Numbered from the stretch's first letter, positions 15,885 through 24,447 are shown. The stretch is DNA of 57,108 nucleotides from Chlorobium sp. (GCA_028282595.1 JANQHQ010000039.1:107501-164608), one strand, 5' to 3'. Notes: generated from the sequence alone by a model not told the origin. Numbers and translations are program-made.

Positions 15885-16550
15885 ATGACCCGTATCAAGA
15901 TCTGCGGCATCACAACGATCGAGGACGCCCTCGCCGCATGCAGGGCCGGGGCGCACGCGCTCGGCTTCAATTTCAGTGAGTCGAGTCCCCGCCGCATCGG
16001 TCCCGAAACGGCCCGGAGCATTACAGAGCGAATGCCGCCTTTCGTCTCGGCCGCAGGCGTGTTCGTCGAACAGACCCCGGAGGAGATCGACGAGATCTGC
16101 GAGTTCTCCCGGCTGCACATCGCGCAGCTTCATGACGAGCGATACGGCCCCGAAGCGTCGCTTGCGATCACGCGAGCGAGGGTTCTCAAGGTTTTCCGGA
16201 CAGGGCCCGGATTTTCCACCGACCAGGTACAACGGTTTTCGGAGCGCACCGGTATTCGCGACTTTCTCTTCGACGCCTACAAACCCGGCCAGCCCGGCGG
16301 CACCGGCGTGCGCATCGAAAACGAAACGGCGCAGAACATCTTCAGGGAGTTGCACGGCGTTGCAACGGCGACCCTCGCCGGGGGCCTGAAGCCGGAAAAT
16401 GTCGGTGAAGCCGTACGTCTCTTACGCCCCTATGCCGTGGATACGGCGAGCGGTGTGGAAAAGGCCCCCGGCGTCAAGGATCACCGGAAGATCAGATCGT
16501 TCGTCCTGGCGGTTCAGGAAGCCGACGCTTCAGAGACGGCTGACTCCTGA
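15885..16550 (+). CDS. trpF: Phosphoribosylanthranilate isomerase
   Basis: The 221-residue TIM-barrel enzyme converts phosphoribosylanthranilate to CdRP in tryptophan synthesis. Diagnostic pieces are RIKICGITTIEDALAAC with the catalytic Cys (residue ~7), ALGFNFSESSPRRI, VFVEQTPEEI, FDAYKPGQPGGTGVRI with the catalytic Asp, TLAGGLKPENV and VDTASGVEKAPGVKD. The ATG at 15885 matches the family start; upstream in-frame codons do not. The 3' end overlaps the convergent hydrolase gene by 37 bp. No other trp gene is nearby, so it is a lone copy as in several bacteria with scattered trp genes. Confidence 0.95.
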   Translation: MTRIKICGITTIEDALAACRAGAHALGFNFSESSPRRIGPETARSITERMPPFVSAAGVFVEQTPEEIDEICEFSRLHIAQLHDERYGPEASLAITRARVLKVFRTGPGFSTDQVQRFSERTGIRDFLFDAYKPGQPGGTGVRIENETAQNIFRELHGVATATLAGGLKPENVGEAVRLLRPYAVDTASGVEKAPGVKDHRKIRSFVLAVQEADASETADS

Positions 16551-17509
16551 ACGTGTTCGAGAATCAGCTCCGCGGCCGTCTCGGGCAGTTCCAGGGTGAT
16601 AAGATGGCCGCAGCCCTCCACATTGACGAAACGCCCCTTTCTGCTGTAACCGGACAGCTTCTTCGTGTTTTCGGGAGTCATGATGGGATCGCCGTCCCCC
16701 GCAACGAACAGTATCGGCATGTCCGCACGCTCGACAAGTTCCGGAATGGTGCGGGTCACCTCGATAGAGGTTATCTGCGCGGTCGTCTGTTCGATCGCTT
16801 CCGGAGCGCAGAAACCGAGGCTTTCGAAACCGACCTGCACATCGTGAAACATAACGGTGTTTTTCGAGAGAACGAGACGTGCGAACATATAGGCCGGCAG
16901 CCACCAACCGACCTTCCTCAGCAGGTTGTTGAAGGTGAAATTGATCGTCGCGGGTGCTAATTTCTCGATAAAGCGGTTGTTTTCGAGATACCCGAAATTG
17001 AACAGCACCATCGAGCGGATCGTGCCGGGGTGCTTTTTCGCGTAGTTGAGCGCGACCAGGGGCCCGAAGGAAAACGCCGAAACGTGAAACTGATCGAGGC
17101 CGAGAAATTCCGCGAGCGCGTGCAGGTCGTCGGGAAAGGAGCGTTTTGCATAATCGTTGAAGGGATCGCTCTCCGACCATCCGTGTCCCTTGAGGTCGTA
17201 CGTAACGGTCCGTATTCCGTTCCCGTTCAGTTTCCTGATGATGTGGTGCCACCACATCCACCAGCAATCCCATCCGTGAATCAGCACGATGGTCTCCTTC
17301 GCGTCGCGGGGACCCGAATCGTGATAGTGATGCATGACCCCGTTGAGCTTCACGAAACGGCTGTTCTCCATCAAACCCAGCTCATAGTCGGCCCGTTTGG
17401 CTTCCGCCCGACCGCCTCCGGCGGCAAGGGAACGGAGTTTTTCCCGGTAGGCGAGAAACTTCTCCGTCGGCTCCGCCTCCGTTGACCGCATCATTTCAAC
17501 AACATTCAT
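16514..17509 (-). CDS. Alpha/beta hydrolase
   Basis: The 331-residue protein has the alpha/beta hydrolase core: oxyanion strand TIVLIHGWDCWWMWWHHI (~74-91), nucleophile elbow HVSAFSFGPLVALNYAK (~142-158), acid region PILFVAGDGDPIMTPENTKKL and catalytic His in VEGCGHLITLELPE. The elbow reads S-A-F-S-F-G, so the usual first glycine of G-x-S-x-G is a serine, as in several lipase and dehalogenase-like members. The ~60-residue N-terminal extension is polar and not a signal peptide. Substrate cannot be inferred. It converges on and overlaps trpF. Confidence 0.82.
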   Translation of the reverse strand: MNVVEMMRSTEAEPTEKFLAYREKLRSLAAGGGRAEAKRADYELGLMENSRFVKLNGVMHHYHDSGPRDAKETIVLIHGWDCWWMWWHHIIRKLNGNGIRTVTYDLKGHGWSESDPFNDYAKRSFPDDLHALAEFLGLDQFHVSAFSFGPLVALNYAKKHPGTIRSMVLFNFGYLENNRFIEKLAPATINFTFNNLLRKVGWWLPAYMFARLVLSKNTVMFHDVQVGFESLGFCAPEAIEQTTAQITSIEVTRTIPELVERADMPILFVAGDGDPIMTPENTKKLSGYSRKGRFVNVEGCGHLITLELPETAAELILEHVQESAVSEASAS

Positions 17510-17531
17510 TGACTTTTGGACTACGTATTGA

Positions 17532-17706
17532 AGGGCATCTCCATGTATGTATTCCGCGCTTCAATTGCTTCGTTGTCCCGACAGGTCGGGATCAAAATCC
17601 TCATCCCGACCTGTCGGGACTCCGGTTTCGAAGTTTATCCCGATTGCTATCGGGACTCCGTTCACCTTGCACTTGAATCGCTCATGACAATACATAGAGA
17701 TGCCCT
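17532..17706. mobile_element. MITE-like element, copy C
   Basis: AGGGCATCTCCATGTAT at the left and ATACATAGAGATGCCCT at the right are inverted repeats with one mismatch. The interior, including the CCCGACAGGTCGGG and CCCGATTGCTATCGGG palindromes and TCCGGTTTCGAAGTTTATCC, is an inverted copy of 11707-11880. It lies between the hydrolase and arsR promoters. Confidence 0.8.
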
Positions 17707-17819
17707 GAAAAACAAAAATATAGGACATTTCAGAGCAAATCGCCGCTTCTTTCTCCCGACGCGCTTCTGTTACAAACGTGCAAACTTTCCTTCCGGCGCT
17801 CCTTCCCGCGCCGGGACTT

Positions 17820-17840
17820 TCGTATCATTTAGCAATACGA
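17820..17840. promoter_or_regulatory. Candidate ArsR operator
   Basis: TCGTAT (17820-17825) and ATACGA (17835-17840) form an interrupted palindrome. A second inverted pair, TTTAG (17828-17832) and CTAAA (17841-17845), overlaps it. The site is 19 bp before the likely arsR start, where an autoregulatory ArsR site would be expected. Confidence 0.45.
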
Positions 17841-17858
17841 CTAAACATGCGGTCATCG

Positions 17859-18329
17859 ATGGAAACAACGACTCACCTCCTCAAGGCCCTGTCCGAACCG
17901 GGCCGCCTGCGCATCGTCATGGCGCTGACGGAAAACCGCGAGCTGTGCGCATGCCAGATAACCGAACTGCTCCGGCTTTCGGGAGCGACCGTGTCGCGAC
18001 ATCTCGCGCAACTCACTTCGTGCGGCCTCCTCGAAAGCCGAAAGGAGGGGCGGTGGGTTTTCTTCCGGCTGATCCGGTCGGCTTCGACGGCCGCGCTGCT
18101 CTCGTGGCTGAAGACCCGGCTTTCCGACGATCCCGAAATCCTCGGGGATACGGAAGCTCTCCGGCGCATCGTCGCCTGCGGTCCGGAGGGCATCGCCTGC
18201 ATGCAGAGGAGGAACCGGACGCCCTGCGAACGGGAAAAACCCGGATCGTTTCGCTCGTCCGCCGGGGGATCGAACGAAAGATCGCCGAACGGCCGCGCAA
18301 ACACCATGAAACCCGACGCCCGACAATGA
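17859..18329 (+). CDS. arsR: ArsR-family arsenic-responsive repressor
   Basis: The 156-residue product shows the ArsR/SmtB winged helix: METTTHLLKALSEPGRLRIVMALTENRELCACQITELLRLSGATVSRHLAQLTSCGLLESRKEGRWVFFRL. The C-x-C pair in ELCACQI sits at the alpha-3 arsenite-binding position of ArsR. The C-terminus is longer than usual and carries extra cysteines (IVACGPEGIACMQRRNRTPCE). The start could also be ATG 17847 (MRSSMETTT); neither has a clear Shine-Dalgarno site. It overlaps arsC by ATGA, so the genes are co-translated. It should repress the arsR-arsC-aquaporin operon until As(III) binds. Confidence 0.9.
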   Translation: METTTHLLKALSEPGRLRIVMALTENRELCACQITELLRLSGATVSRHLAQLTSCGLLESRKEGRWVFFRLIRSASTAALLSWLKTRLSDDPEILGDTEALRRIVACGPEGIACMQRRNRTPCEREKPGSFRSSAGGSNERSPNGRANTMKPDARQ

Positions 18330-18763
18330 CACACAAAACCAGAATACTTTTTCTCTGCACCGGTAACTCCTGTCGAAGCCAGATGGCCGAAGGCTGGGCC
18401 CGCCACCTGCACGAAAACATCGTCGAACCCTATTCCGCCGGCGTCGAAGTGCACGGCATGAACCCTCACGCGGTCAGCGTCATGGCCGAAGCGGGCGTCG
18501 ACATATCCGGACATCGTTCGAAACACGTCGACGAGCTAGCCGCCGTCTCATTCGACTGCATCGTCACGGTCTGCGACCATGCGCGCGAGACCTGTCCGTT
18601 CGTTCCCGGAAACGCCGAAAGAATCCATGCGGGCTTCGACGATCCTCCACGGCTTGCCGCCTCGATCGACGATCCGGAACAAAAGCTGGACTGCTACCGG
18701 AGAGTGCGCGACGAGATCCGTGCATTCGTCGCCAGGCTTCCCGAAACACTCGATATCACCTGA
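18326..18763 (+). CDS. arsC: Arsenate reductase, thioredoxin-coupled (LMW-PTPase family)
   Basis: The 145-residue enzyme reduces arsenate to arsenite. It carries the P-loop LFLCTGNSCRSQMAEGWAR (C-x5-R) and the redox cysteine pair in CDHARETCPFVPG, as in the Staphylococcus/Bacillus ArsC class that is recycled by thioredoxin rather than glutaredoxin. Length is normal. The frame is open far upstream through arsR and the MITE, but the ATG at 18326, overlapping the arsR stop, is the proper start. Arsenite made here must leave the cell; the next gene encodes an aquaporin, and no ArsB or Acr3 pump is visible. Confidence 0.94.
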   Translation: MTHKTRILFLCTGNSCRSQMAEGWARHLHENIVEPYSAGVEVHGMNPHAVSVMAEAGVDISGHRSKHVDELAAVSFDCIVTVCDHARETCPFVPGNAERIHAGFDDPPRLAASIDDPEQKLDCYRRVRDEIRAFVARLPETLDIT

Positions 18764-18778
18764 AGGAACAAGAGACAC

Positions 18779-19468
18779 ATGCTGAAAAACGGCAAAAACA
18801 TCTGTATCGCCGAAGCCATCGGCACTTTCGCCCTCGTCTTCGCCGGCTGCGGCGCCATCATCGTCAACGATACGCACGGGCTAGCACTCGGGCATACCGG
18901 CATCGGCATGGTTTTCGGGCTGGTCGTCATGGCCGTGATCTACTCCATAGGCAACATCTCCGGCGCGCACATCAACCCCGCGGTCACCCTGGGATTCTTT
19001 TTCGCAGGACGTATCGGCCGAAAGGAGATCCTGCCCTACATTTCGTGCCAGTTTGCCGGAGCGCTGCTCGCCGCGACGCTGCTCAGGATTCTCTTCCCCG
19101 CTCACCCCTCCCTCGGCGCCACCCTTCCGGCCGGAGGCGTGCTCAACGCCTTTATCTTCGAGATCGTCCTCTCCTTCCTCCTGATGTTCGTAATCCTCAA
19201 CGTCTCCACGGGACATATGGAAAAAGGCATCATGGCCGGAGTCGCCGTGGGCGGAACCGTCGCCTTCGAAGCCCTCATGGGCGGACCGGTCAGCGGCGCC
19301 TCGATGAATCCGGCCCGTTCGGTCGCACCGGCCCTTCTCTCCGGCTCTCCCCAGGCCCTCTGGATCTACATCGCCGGCCCCCTCATCGGCACCTGGCTCG
19401 CCCATCCCACCTGCAGGTTGGTGCAGGGCGGAGAGTGCTGCCACGTCGACGAGGAAAAGAGCTGCTGA
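18779..19468 (+). CDS. Aquaporin/aquaglyceroporin of the ars operon
   Basis: The 229-residue protein is a full-length MIP channel: six membrane helices and both half-helix motifs, SGAHINPAVTLG (~61-72) and SGASMNPARS (~170-179). In some bacteria, for example Sinorhizobium meliloti AqpS, an aquaglyceroporin replaces the arsenite pump in an arsRC operon and lets As(III) flow out down its gradient after arsenate reduction. The position 15 bp after arsC fits that role. The tail is unusual: GGECCHVDEEKSC has three cysteines in the last eleven residues, possibly a metalloid-binding or sensing segment. Confidence 0.88.
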   Translation: MLKNGKNICIAEAIGTFALVFAGCGAIIVNDTHGLALGHTGIGMVFGLVVMAVIYSIGNISGAHINPAVTLGFFFAGRIGRKEILPYISCQFAGALLAATLLRILFPAHPSLGATLPAGGVLNAFIFEIVLSFLLMFVILNVSTGHMEKGIMAGVAVGGTVAFEALMGGPVSGASMNPARSVAPALLSGSPQALWIYIAGPLIGTWLAHPTCRLVQGGECCHVDEEKSC

Positions 19469-19535
19469 CGCAGCGATACCGGAAAAAATTCCTTAACGCT
19501 TGCTTCGCGTTTCTGTTTTTTCTTATATTTGCAGT

Positions 19536-19548
19536 ATCAATTATTGAT
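19536..19548. promoter_or_regulatory. Palindrome upstream of the reductase cluster
   Basis: ATCAATTATTGAT is a perfect 13-nt palindrome in an AT-rich patch, followed by ATCAAATATTGAC at 19551. The patch is the likely promoter/operator of the three-gene cluster starting at 19635. Confidence 0.35.
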
Positions 19549-19634
19549 TTATCAAATATTGACATCGCATCATGAGTGGTGGGCCGCCGGAACTCCCCCG
19601 CCTGACCGGACACCGCCGCAAGTACTCTGGCGTC

Positions 19635-20138
19635 ATGAAAAGAATAACCGCGTCCCAGCAGAAATTCCTGAAGTTTCTCCACCTTACCTCGTCGGGGGTG
19701 TGGCTCTCCTGCGTCATCGTGCTGGCGCTCCTGCCGATCATTGCAACGCGGAACACTACCGGCGGAGGAGTCTACATGTACACGCTCGCCTATCACTTCA
19801 TAGACATGTTCATCCTCACGCCGGCCTCGCTTCTGACGCTCCTCACCGGTCTGGTATACTCACTGTTCACGCAGTGGGGATTTTTCAGGCACGGCTGGAT
19901 AGTCTACAAATGGATCGTCACACTGTTCATCGTCGTCACCGGCACACTCTACCTCGGACCGATGGTGACGGATCTTCTTGAAATCGCCACCGTGAAGCAA
20001 AGCGGAGCCCTGGAGGACCGGCAGTACATGCAGGGCTCGGTCATCGGCATCTGGGCGGCGATACTGAACTCCGCTCTTCTGATCGGAGCAGTCTTCGTTT
20101 CGGTCTACAAGCCCTGGAAAAACCTGAAAAAAAGATGA
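19635..20138 (+). CDS. Membrane protein, DUF2269-like
   Basis: The 167-residue protein has four hydrophobic helices (SGVWLSCVIVLALLPIIA, FILTPASLLTLLTGLVYSLF, GWIVYKWIVTLFIVVTGTLYLGP, GIWAAILNSALLIGAVFVSV). The spaced histidines HLTSSGVW and YHFIDMF could ligate haem but this is not shown. I start it at ATG 19635 (MKRITASQQKFLKF), the usual beginning of such proteins, rather than an in-frame ATG at 19572. Seventy-odd bp downstream is a ferric-reductase-like flavoprotein, so this may be a redox partner in the membrane. The function is unknown. Confidence 0.6.
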   Translation: MKRITASQQKFLKFLHLTSSGVWLSCVIVLALLPIIATRNTTGGGVYMYTLAYHFIDMFILTPASLLTLLTGLVYSLFTQWGFFRHGWIVYKWIVTLFIVVTGTLYLGPMVTDLLEIATVKQSGALEDRQYMQGSVIGIWAAILNSALLIGAVFVSVYKPWKNLKKR

Positions 20139-20212
20139 GCCGGGCGCGTGAATGAACGTAGCGGCCACCCGGCCTGCATTTTCCGTAACGGATAACCGGG
20201 GAGGAACCCGGC

Positions 20213-21496
20213 ATGAGCACACACCGTAACTCAATACCCGACAGGATGTTTTTCCCTGTCGTGATCGCATTTCCCGTGATCGTCTGGACGATCGATCTGC
20301 TTCTCTACAAGGGCCCCCTGACCCTTGACGGCGCGGAACATCCCCTGCAGCGCATTGCAGGAGAAATGACGGCGACCTGCGTCCTTACGCTTCTGGCGGT
20401 CAATCTTCTGATGGCCACGCGATCGCGACGGATCGAAAAGTTCTTCGGCGGCCTCGACCGCATGTTTCGCATCCACCGTAAAAGCGCCATGATCGCAACG
20501 GGGCTTCTGCTGCTGCACGTGGCCGTCTCTCCCCGTTTCCCCGCTCCCAATCCGGGCAAACCTCTTGGAGTGCTCGCCCTGGTGCTGCTTTTTTCCGGTG
20601 TCCTCATTTCCGCCGCACCCTTCTTCAAGCAGCGTCTCCCCTACCACAACTGGTTGAAGAAACACCGTTTCATGGGCCTGTTCTTCATTCTCGCAGTCGG
20701 TCATGCGTTACTGGTCCCGACCCTGTTCAGCAAACTGCCGCTCGTCCGCGCCTACGTCCTCGATATAGCGCTCATAGGGGGGGCGGCGTGGATATATCGC
20801 GCTTTCCTGCGCCATCACTTCCGTCCGCCCCACCGCTACGAGGTAACGGAAGTGAAACGGCTGGGACAAAACGTCCTTGCGCTGGAAATGGCCGCGACCG
20901 GGTCTCCCCTGCAACCGCTGCCGGGACAGTTCGCCTTTTTCAGTTTCCCCGGCATCTTTTCCGGGGAGCCCCACCCGTTCACCATTGCCGCCACTCCGGA
21001 CCGGAACCGTATCCGCATCGCGGTCAAAGCGCTGGGCGATTTCACCGGATCGCTTCGGGAAAAGATCGAAACCGGTGACGAGGTACGCGTCGACGGCCCC
21101 TACGGCTTCTTCGCCGAGGGCGCAAGCCGCTCCCGCCACCGGATATGGATTGCAGGCGGCATAGGCATCACGCCGTTTCTCACCATGGCAGCCGGTCTTC
21201 GCGACCCTGAAGCGCGAGTTGCGCTCTACTGGACGGTGAACAGGAAGGAAGAGGCCTGTTTCGACAAAGAGTTGCAGGACATCGCCCGACGCACGCCCGG
21301 CCTGACCTACACTCTCTGGCTGTCGGAAGAAAACGGCCCGCTGACACCCGATGCGATACCCGAGGCAGGAAGTCCGGGATCGTTCGACGTCTTTCTCTGC
21401 GGACCGGAAAGCCTGCGAAAGTCGCTTACGGCCGGCTTCCTGGCCACGGGCGTTCCGCGGCAAAACATTCACAGTGAAGAGTTTTCGCTTCGATAA
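20213..21496 (+). CDS. Ferric-reductase/NADPH-oxidase-like membrane flavoprotein
   Basis: The 427-residue protein joins an N-terminal membrane domain (about six helices, residues ~12-200, with possible haem-ligand histidines in FRIHRKSAM, LLLHVAVSP, KKHRFMG and VGHALL) to a ferredoxin-reductase module: FAD-binding HPFTIAAT, flavin-phosphate region and NAD(P)H-binding GGIGITPFLTMAAG, then FLCGPESLRKSL. This is the ferric reductase / YedZ / NOX plan, moving electrons from NAD(P)H across the membrane through haem. It is the middle gene of a three-gene cluster. Acceptor (iron, oxygen or another metal) is unknown. Confidence 0.85.
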   Translation: MSTHRNSIPDRMFFPVVIAFPVIVWTIDLLLYKGPLTLDGAEHPLQRIAGEMTATCVLTLLAVNLLMATRSRRIEKFFGGLDRMFRIHRKSAMIATGLLLLHVAVSPRFPAPNPGKPLGVLALVLLFSGVLISAAPFFKQRLPYHNWLKKHRFMGLFFILAVGHALLVPTLFSKLPLVRAYVLDIALIGGAAWIYRAFLRHHFRPPHRYEVTEVKRLGQNVLALEMAATGSPLQPLPGQFAFFSFPGIFSGEPHPFTIAATPDRNRIRIAVKALGDFTGSLREKIETGDEVRVDGPYGFFAEGASRSRHRIWIAGGIGITPFLTMAAGLRDPEARVALYWTVNRKEEACFDKELQDIARRTPGLTYTLWLSEENGPLTPDAIPEAGSPGSFDVFLCGPESLRKSLTAGFLATGVPRQNIHSEEFSLR

Positions 21497-21525
21497 CCCA
21501 TCGTACGCTCATCGGGAGGTGAACC

Positions 21526-21975
21526 ATGAAAAAAAAGGCACACTCGATCGCGAGCTTCCTTGCGACAATGACCATCGCCACTTTTTTTCTTTCAACAATT
21601 GTTGTCGAATTGCTCGGCACACATGAAGCCGTGGCTCTTGTGAAGAACCTTATTGTCATCCCGGGCTTGCTCATCCTTGTACCTGCAATTGCGGCTGCAG
21701 GAGGAAGCGGCCAGTTGCTCTCGAAATCCCGCCAGGGAAAACTTGTCGATGCAAAGAAAAAACGGATGCCCTTCATCGCGGCGAACGGGCTGCTGATTCT
21801 GATTCCCAGCGCAATCGTCCTCGACAATCTGGCATCGGCGGGAACCTTCGGCACGACGTTCTACCTGGTGCAGGGGGTGGAGCTTCTCGCCGGGGCGGTG
21901 AATCTCTCGCTCATGGGTCTGAATATCCGCGACGGACTGAGACTGAGCGGAAGGCTTCGCGCGCCCGCTTCCTGA
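21526..21975 (+). CDS. Four-helix membrane protein of unknown function
   Basis: The 149-residue protein has four predicted membrane segments (FLATMTIATFFLSTIVVELLG, NLIVIPGLLILVPAIAAAGG, MPFIAANGLLILIPSAIVL, FYLVQGVELLAGAVNLSLMGL). The basic loop KSRQGKLVDAKKKRMPF between helices two and three should be cytoplasmic. A good GGGAGGTG lies just before the start. It follows the flavoprotein gene by 29 bp and probably belongs to the same operon. I do not recognise a named family. Confidence 0.6.
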   Translation: MKKKAHSIASFLATMTIATFFLSTIVVELLGTHEAVALVKNLIVIPGLLILVPAIAAAGGSGQLLSKSRQGKLVDAKKKRMPFIAANGLLILIPSAIVLDNLASAGTFGTTFYLVQGVELLAGAVNLSLMGLNIRDGLRLSGRLRAPAS

Positions 21976-22198
21976 CGGCGTTCTCCTCTTCATGCCGGGG
22001 TCGACGGGGAAATCGTACGCGGCACGCCTTGCCGGGAAACCGTTCGCACGAATCGCCGAAAAGGACGGCGTGAGGTGAAACGATCCGGATTGTATAACCG
22101 CGACCTTCTTCCTAAATTGATTGACGATACCGGCTCGGAACACAACGGCTCCGGCCGGTTTCCGCACAGGAATCCCTCAACCTATCCAGGAGATCGTC

Positions 22199-22546
22199 AT
22201 GAAATGGACCAGATCGCTGCTTTTTTCGATTCTTTTCTTCGCCCCGGCAGTTGCTTTCGCCGACCTCACCGGAACATGGAACTGCAACGACGGAGGCAGG
22301 TATTATGTACGTCAGCTCGGCAAGGAAATCTACTGGTACGGGGAACGAGCCGCCACGAATCCTTCATGGTCGAACGTCGCTTCGGGCCACGTCGACGGGA
22401 GCAACATCGTCCTCCGCTGGGCTGATGTTCCGAAGGGCACGGTAATGCAGGAAGGCGTGCTGATCCTCAAGCTCGACAATCCCCGGAAGTTCAGGGCTCT
22501 GACAAAAACCGGAGGCTTCGGCGGATCGGTCTGGACACGCCGGTAA
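22199..22546 (+). CDS. Small secreted protein of unknown function
   Basis: The 115-residue product has a classical signal peptide (MKWTRSLLFSILFFAPAVAFA) and then DLTGTWNCNDGGRYYVRQLGKEIYWYGE, a lipocalin-like or beta-barrel opening (G-T-W) with two or three strands to follow (SHVDGSNIVLRWADVPKGTV). It is probably periplasmic or exported. The start has AGGAG 8 nt upstream. A hairpin GAGGCGTT/AACGCCTC (22559-22587) follows the stop but has no T tract. No partner gene is obvious. Confidence 0.65.
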   Translation: MKWTRSLLFSILFFAPAVAFADLTGTWNCNDGGRYYVRQLGKEIYWYGERAATNPSWSNVASGHVDGSNIVLRWADVPKGTVMQEGVLILKLDNPRKFRALTKTGGFGGSVWTRR

Positions 22547-22725
22547 CAGAGGGCGCACGAGGCGTTGCAGAGCCCCGGAAACGCCTCCTTCGGGATTACA
22601 GGAGAAATTACGGGAACCTATTTTCCCGCAAAGCGCGTTACCTGTCGGAAACAACGCTCCGTTGCAAGCCGAAACGCTTCGCCGCTTTTTTCTCAACATG
22701 TACATCCTGAAGGGGGCAACCGGTC

Positions 22726-23043
22726 ATGAACATTCCGCACCGCGCACTCGGCATCGTCCGCGAAATCGTCCTCGATCTGGGCCACGAGGTCACCTACGCC
22801 TACGACGACCTCATGTTTATCGACCATAACGCCTACCTGCTGCAGTTCACGGAATCCCCCGATCGCCTGAATCTCTATTTCAACGTCGAGGCGGGTGACG
22901 ATTTCGCGGAAGAAACGATCCCGCTGCTGACAAAAGCCGCAAAGAAGCGCGACATGAAGATCGAAAGAAAAGGGCACTACGAACTGGCCCCGAAGGACGG
23001 CGGCAATTTCGATGTCAGATTTTTCAACCGGCAGGAAGCCTGA
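22726..23043 (+). CDS. Conserved-looking small cytoplasmic protein
   Basis: The 105-residue acidic protein (MNIPHRALGIVREIVLDLGHEVTYAYDDLMFIDHNAYLLQFTESP) lacks signal peptide and membrane segments. It has a regular alpha/beta pattern, and codon use is like that of the neighbouring chromosomal genes. GGGGG lies about 10 nt before the start. I do not recognise the family. It stands alone and converges on the MATE gene. Confidence 0.6.
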   Translation: MNIPHRALGIVREIVLDLGHEVTYAYDDLMFIDHNAYLLQFTESPDRLNLYFNVEAGDDFAEETIPLLTKAAKKRDMKIERKGHYELAPKDGGNFDVRFFNRQEA

Positions 23044-23082
23044 ACGTCCGGCAACGAACCGGCCTGCTTTTCCGGGCCTGTT

Positions 23083-24447
23083 TCAGGAGGCGGTCGGCGA
23101 GCTCCCCTGTACCACCCTGCGGGGCGTCATCAGGGAAAAGAAGTAGAGGACGCAGAGAAAGGTGACGAATTCGGCGACGGAGAAGGTGACGAAAATCCCG
23201 GCGTCTCCGAAAAAGACCGGCAGGGTAGCCAGGAACAGGATCGGCAGCACAAGGGTTCTCGACAGGGCGATCACGGCCGAAGGCAACGGCTTGTGGATCG
23301 CGGTGAAGTACGCGCTCATCAGCACGTTGAAACCGTTCCAGAGGAAGGCCGGCCAGCTCAGGGCGATAAACGCCAGGGTGATCTCCAGGGTCGCTCCCGT
23401 TCCGTTATCCAGGAACAGCCCCGCCAGCTTTTCGGGAATCAGTAGAAGCATCCCGACCAGACCGAATCCGACAGTCACCACACATACGGAAGCGAGCGCG
23501 AGGAAACCGCTGATCCGGTCCGCCTTTCTCGCCCCGAAGTTGGTGCTCACGATCGGCTGCAGAGCGTCGGAAAATCCGTAGACCACGATCTGCTCCGCAA
23601 AGAAAAGGTAGTGCATGATCGTGAAAGCGGCGACTCCCTCGACGCCGAAGCGGCCGATCATGACCCAGTTGAACACCAGGATGACGATTGCGGCCGACAG
23701 TTGATTGGCGAACTCCGAAAGACCGTTGTAGGCCACCTTCCCCATTTCGTTCCACCCGCTGCGGGGCCAGTGAAACCGCAACGTCGACCGTTTCGAGAAA
23801 AAGTGGAACAGCAGAACGACGAAACTGGCGATGTTGGCCAGACCCGTTGCCAGGGCCGCCCCCCGAAGTCCCATGCCCCAGGAGACGACAAACAGCCAGT
23901 CGAACGCGATGTTGACCGCGGCCGCCGAAATGATGGCCGCCGCAGCCAGCACGGGCTGACCGTCGACGCGCACGAAAAAGGAAAGACAGAGGCTCGCGGG
24001 GAGAAAAAACATGAACGCCAGGAGAAGAAAGAGGTACTCCCGCACGAGAGGAGCGAGCGCGGCGTTGGCTCCGAGGAGAAAGACGAGGTGGTCGAGAAAC
24101 AGAATACCGAAACCCGACAGGAGAAGCGTCAGAACCGAAACGGCTATCAGGGTCTTCGAAAAGACCTCGTCGGCCGACCGTCTGTTCGATTCCCCGATGT
24201 ATTTGCCACAGCGAACCATGCCGCCGACGGAAAACATGACGGCGACGCCGAGCAACAGACTGAAAACCGGCATAATGAGGTTTATCGCTGCCAGCGCGCC
24301 GTGCCCCACATAGTTGCCGACGAATACGCCGTCGATCACTCCCGACGATGAAATGGCAACCATCCCCAGCACATTGGGAATCGCATAATAGAAAAACACA
24401 GCCGCGATATTGCCACGCAAAATATCGGCAAAACGGTCACTGCTCAT
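23083..24447 (-). CDS. MATE-family efflux transporter
   Basis: The 454-residue protein has twelve hydrophobic helices in two halves. The first begins NIAAVFFYYAIPNVLGMVAISSSGVIDGVFVGNYVGHGALAAINLIMPV, the hallmark opening of MATE/NorM-DinF transporters; the second half repeats it (VAYNGLSEFANQLSAAIVILVFNWVMIGRFGVEGVAAFTIM). Such proteins export cationic drugs or metabolites by Na+ or H+ antiport. The gene is monocistronic and divergent from the tetR-efflux operon. The closest group is probably MepA-like, judged only by overall pattern. Confidence 0.9.
   Translation of the reverse strand: MSSDRFADILRGNIAAVFFYYAIPNVLGMVAISSSGVIDGVFVGNYVGHGALAAINLIMPVFSLLLGVAVMFSVGGMVRCGKYIGESNRRSADEVFSKTLIAVSVLTLLLSGFGILFLDHLVFLLGANAALAPLVREYLFLLLAFMFFLPASLCLSFFVRVDGQPVLAAAAIISAAAVNIAFDWLFVVSWGMGLRGAALATGLANIASFVVLLFHFFSKRSTLRFHWPRSGWNEMGKVAYNGLSEFANQLSAAIVILVFNWVMIGRFGVEGVAAFTIMHYLFFAEQIVVYGFSDALQPIVSTNFGARKADRISGFLALASVCVVTVGFGLVGMLLLIPEKLAGLFLDNGTGATLEITLAFIALSWPAFLWNGFNVLMSAYFTAIHKPLPSAVIALSRTLVLPILFLATLPVFFGDAGIFVTFSVAEFVTFLCVLYFFSLMTPRRVVQGSSPTAS

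Noticed and set aside
17516..18325. A long in-frame extension of arsC reaching back through arsR and the MITE
   Set aside because: The ArsC family begins at the ATG at 18326; upstream codons are repeat DNA and the wrong frame of arsR.
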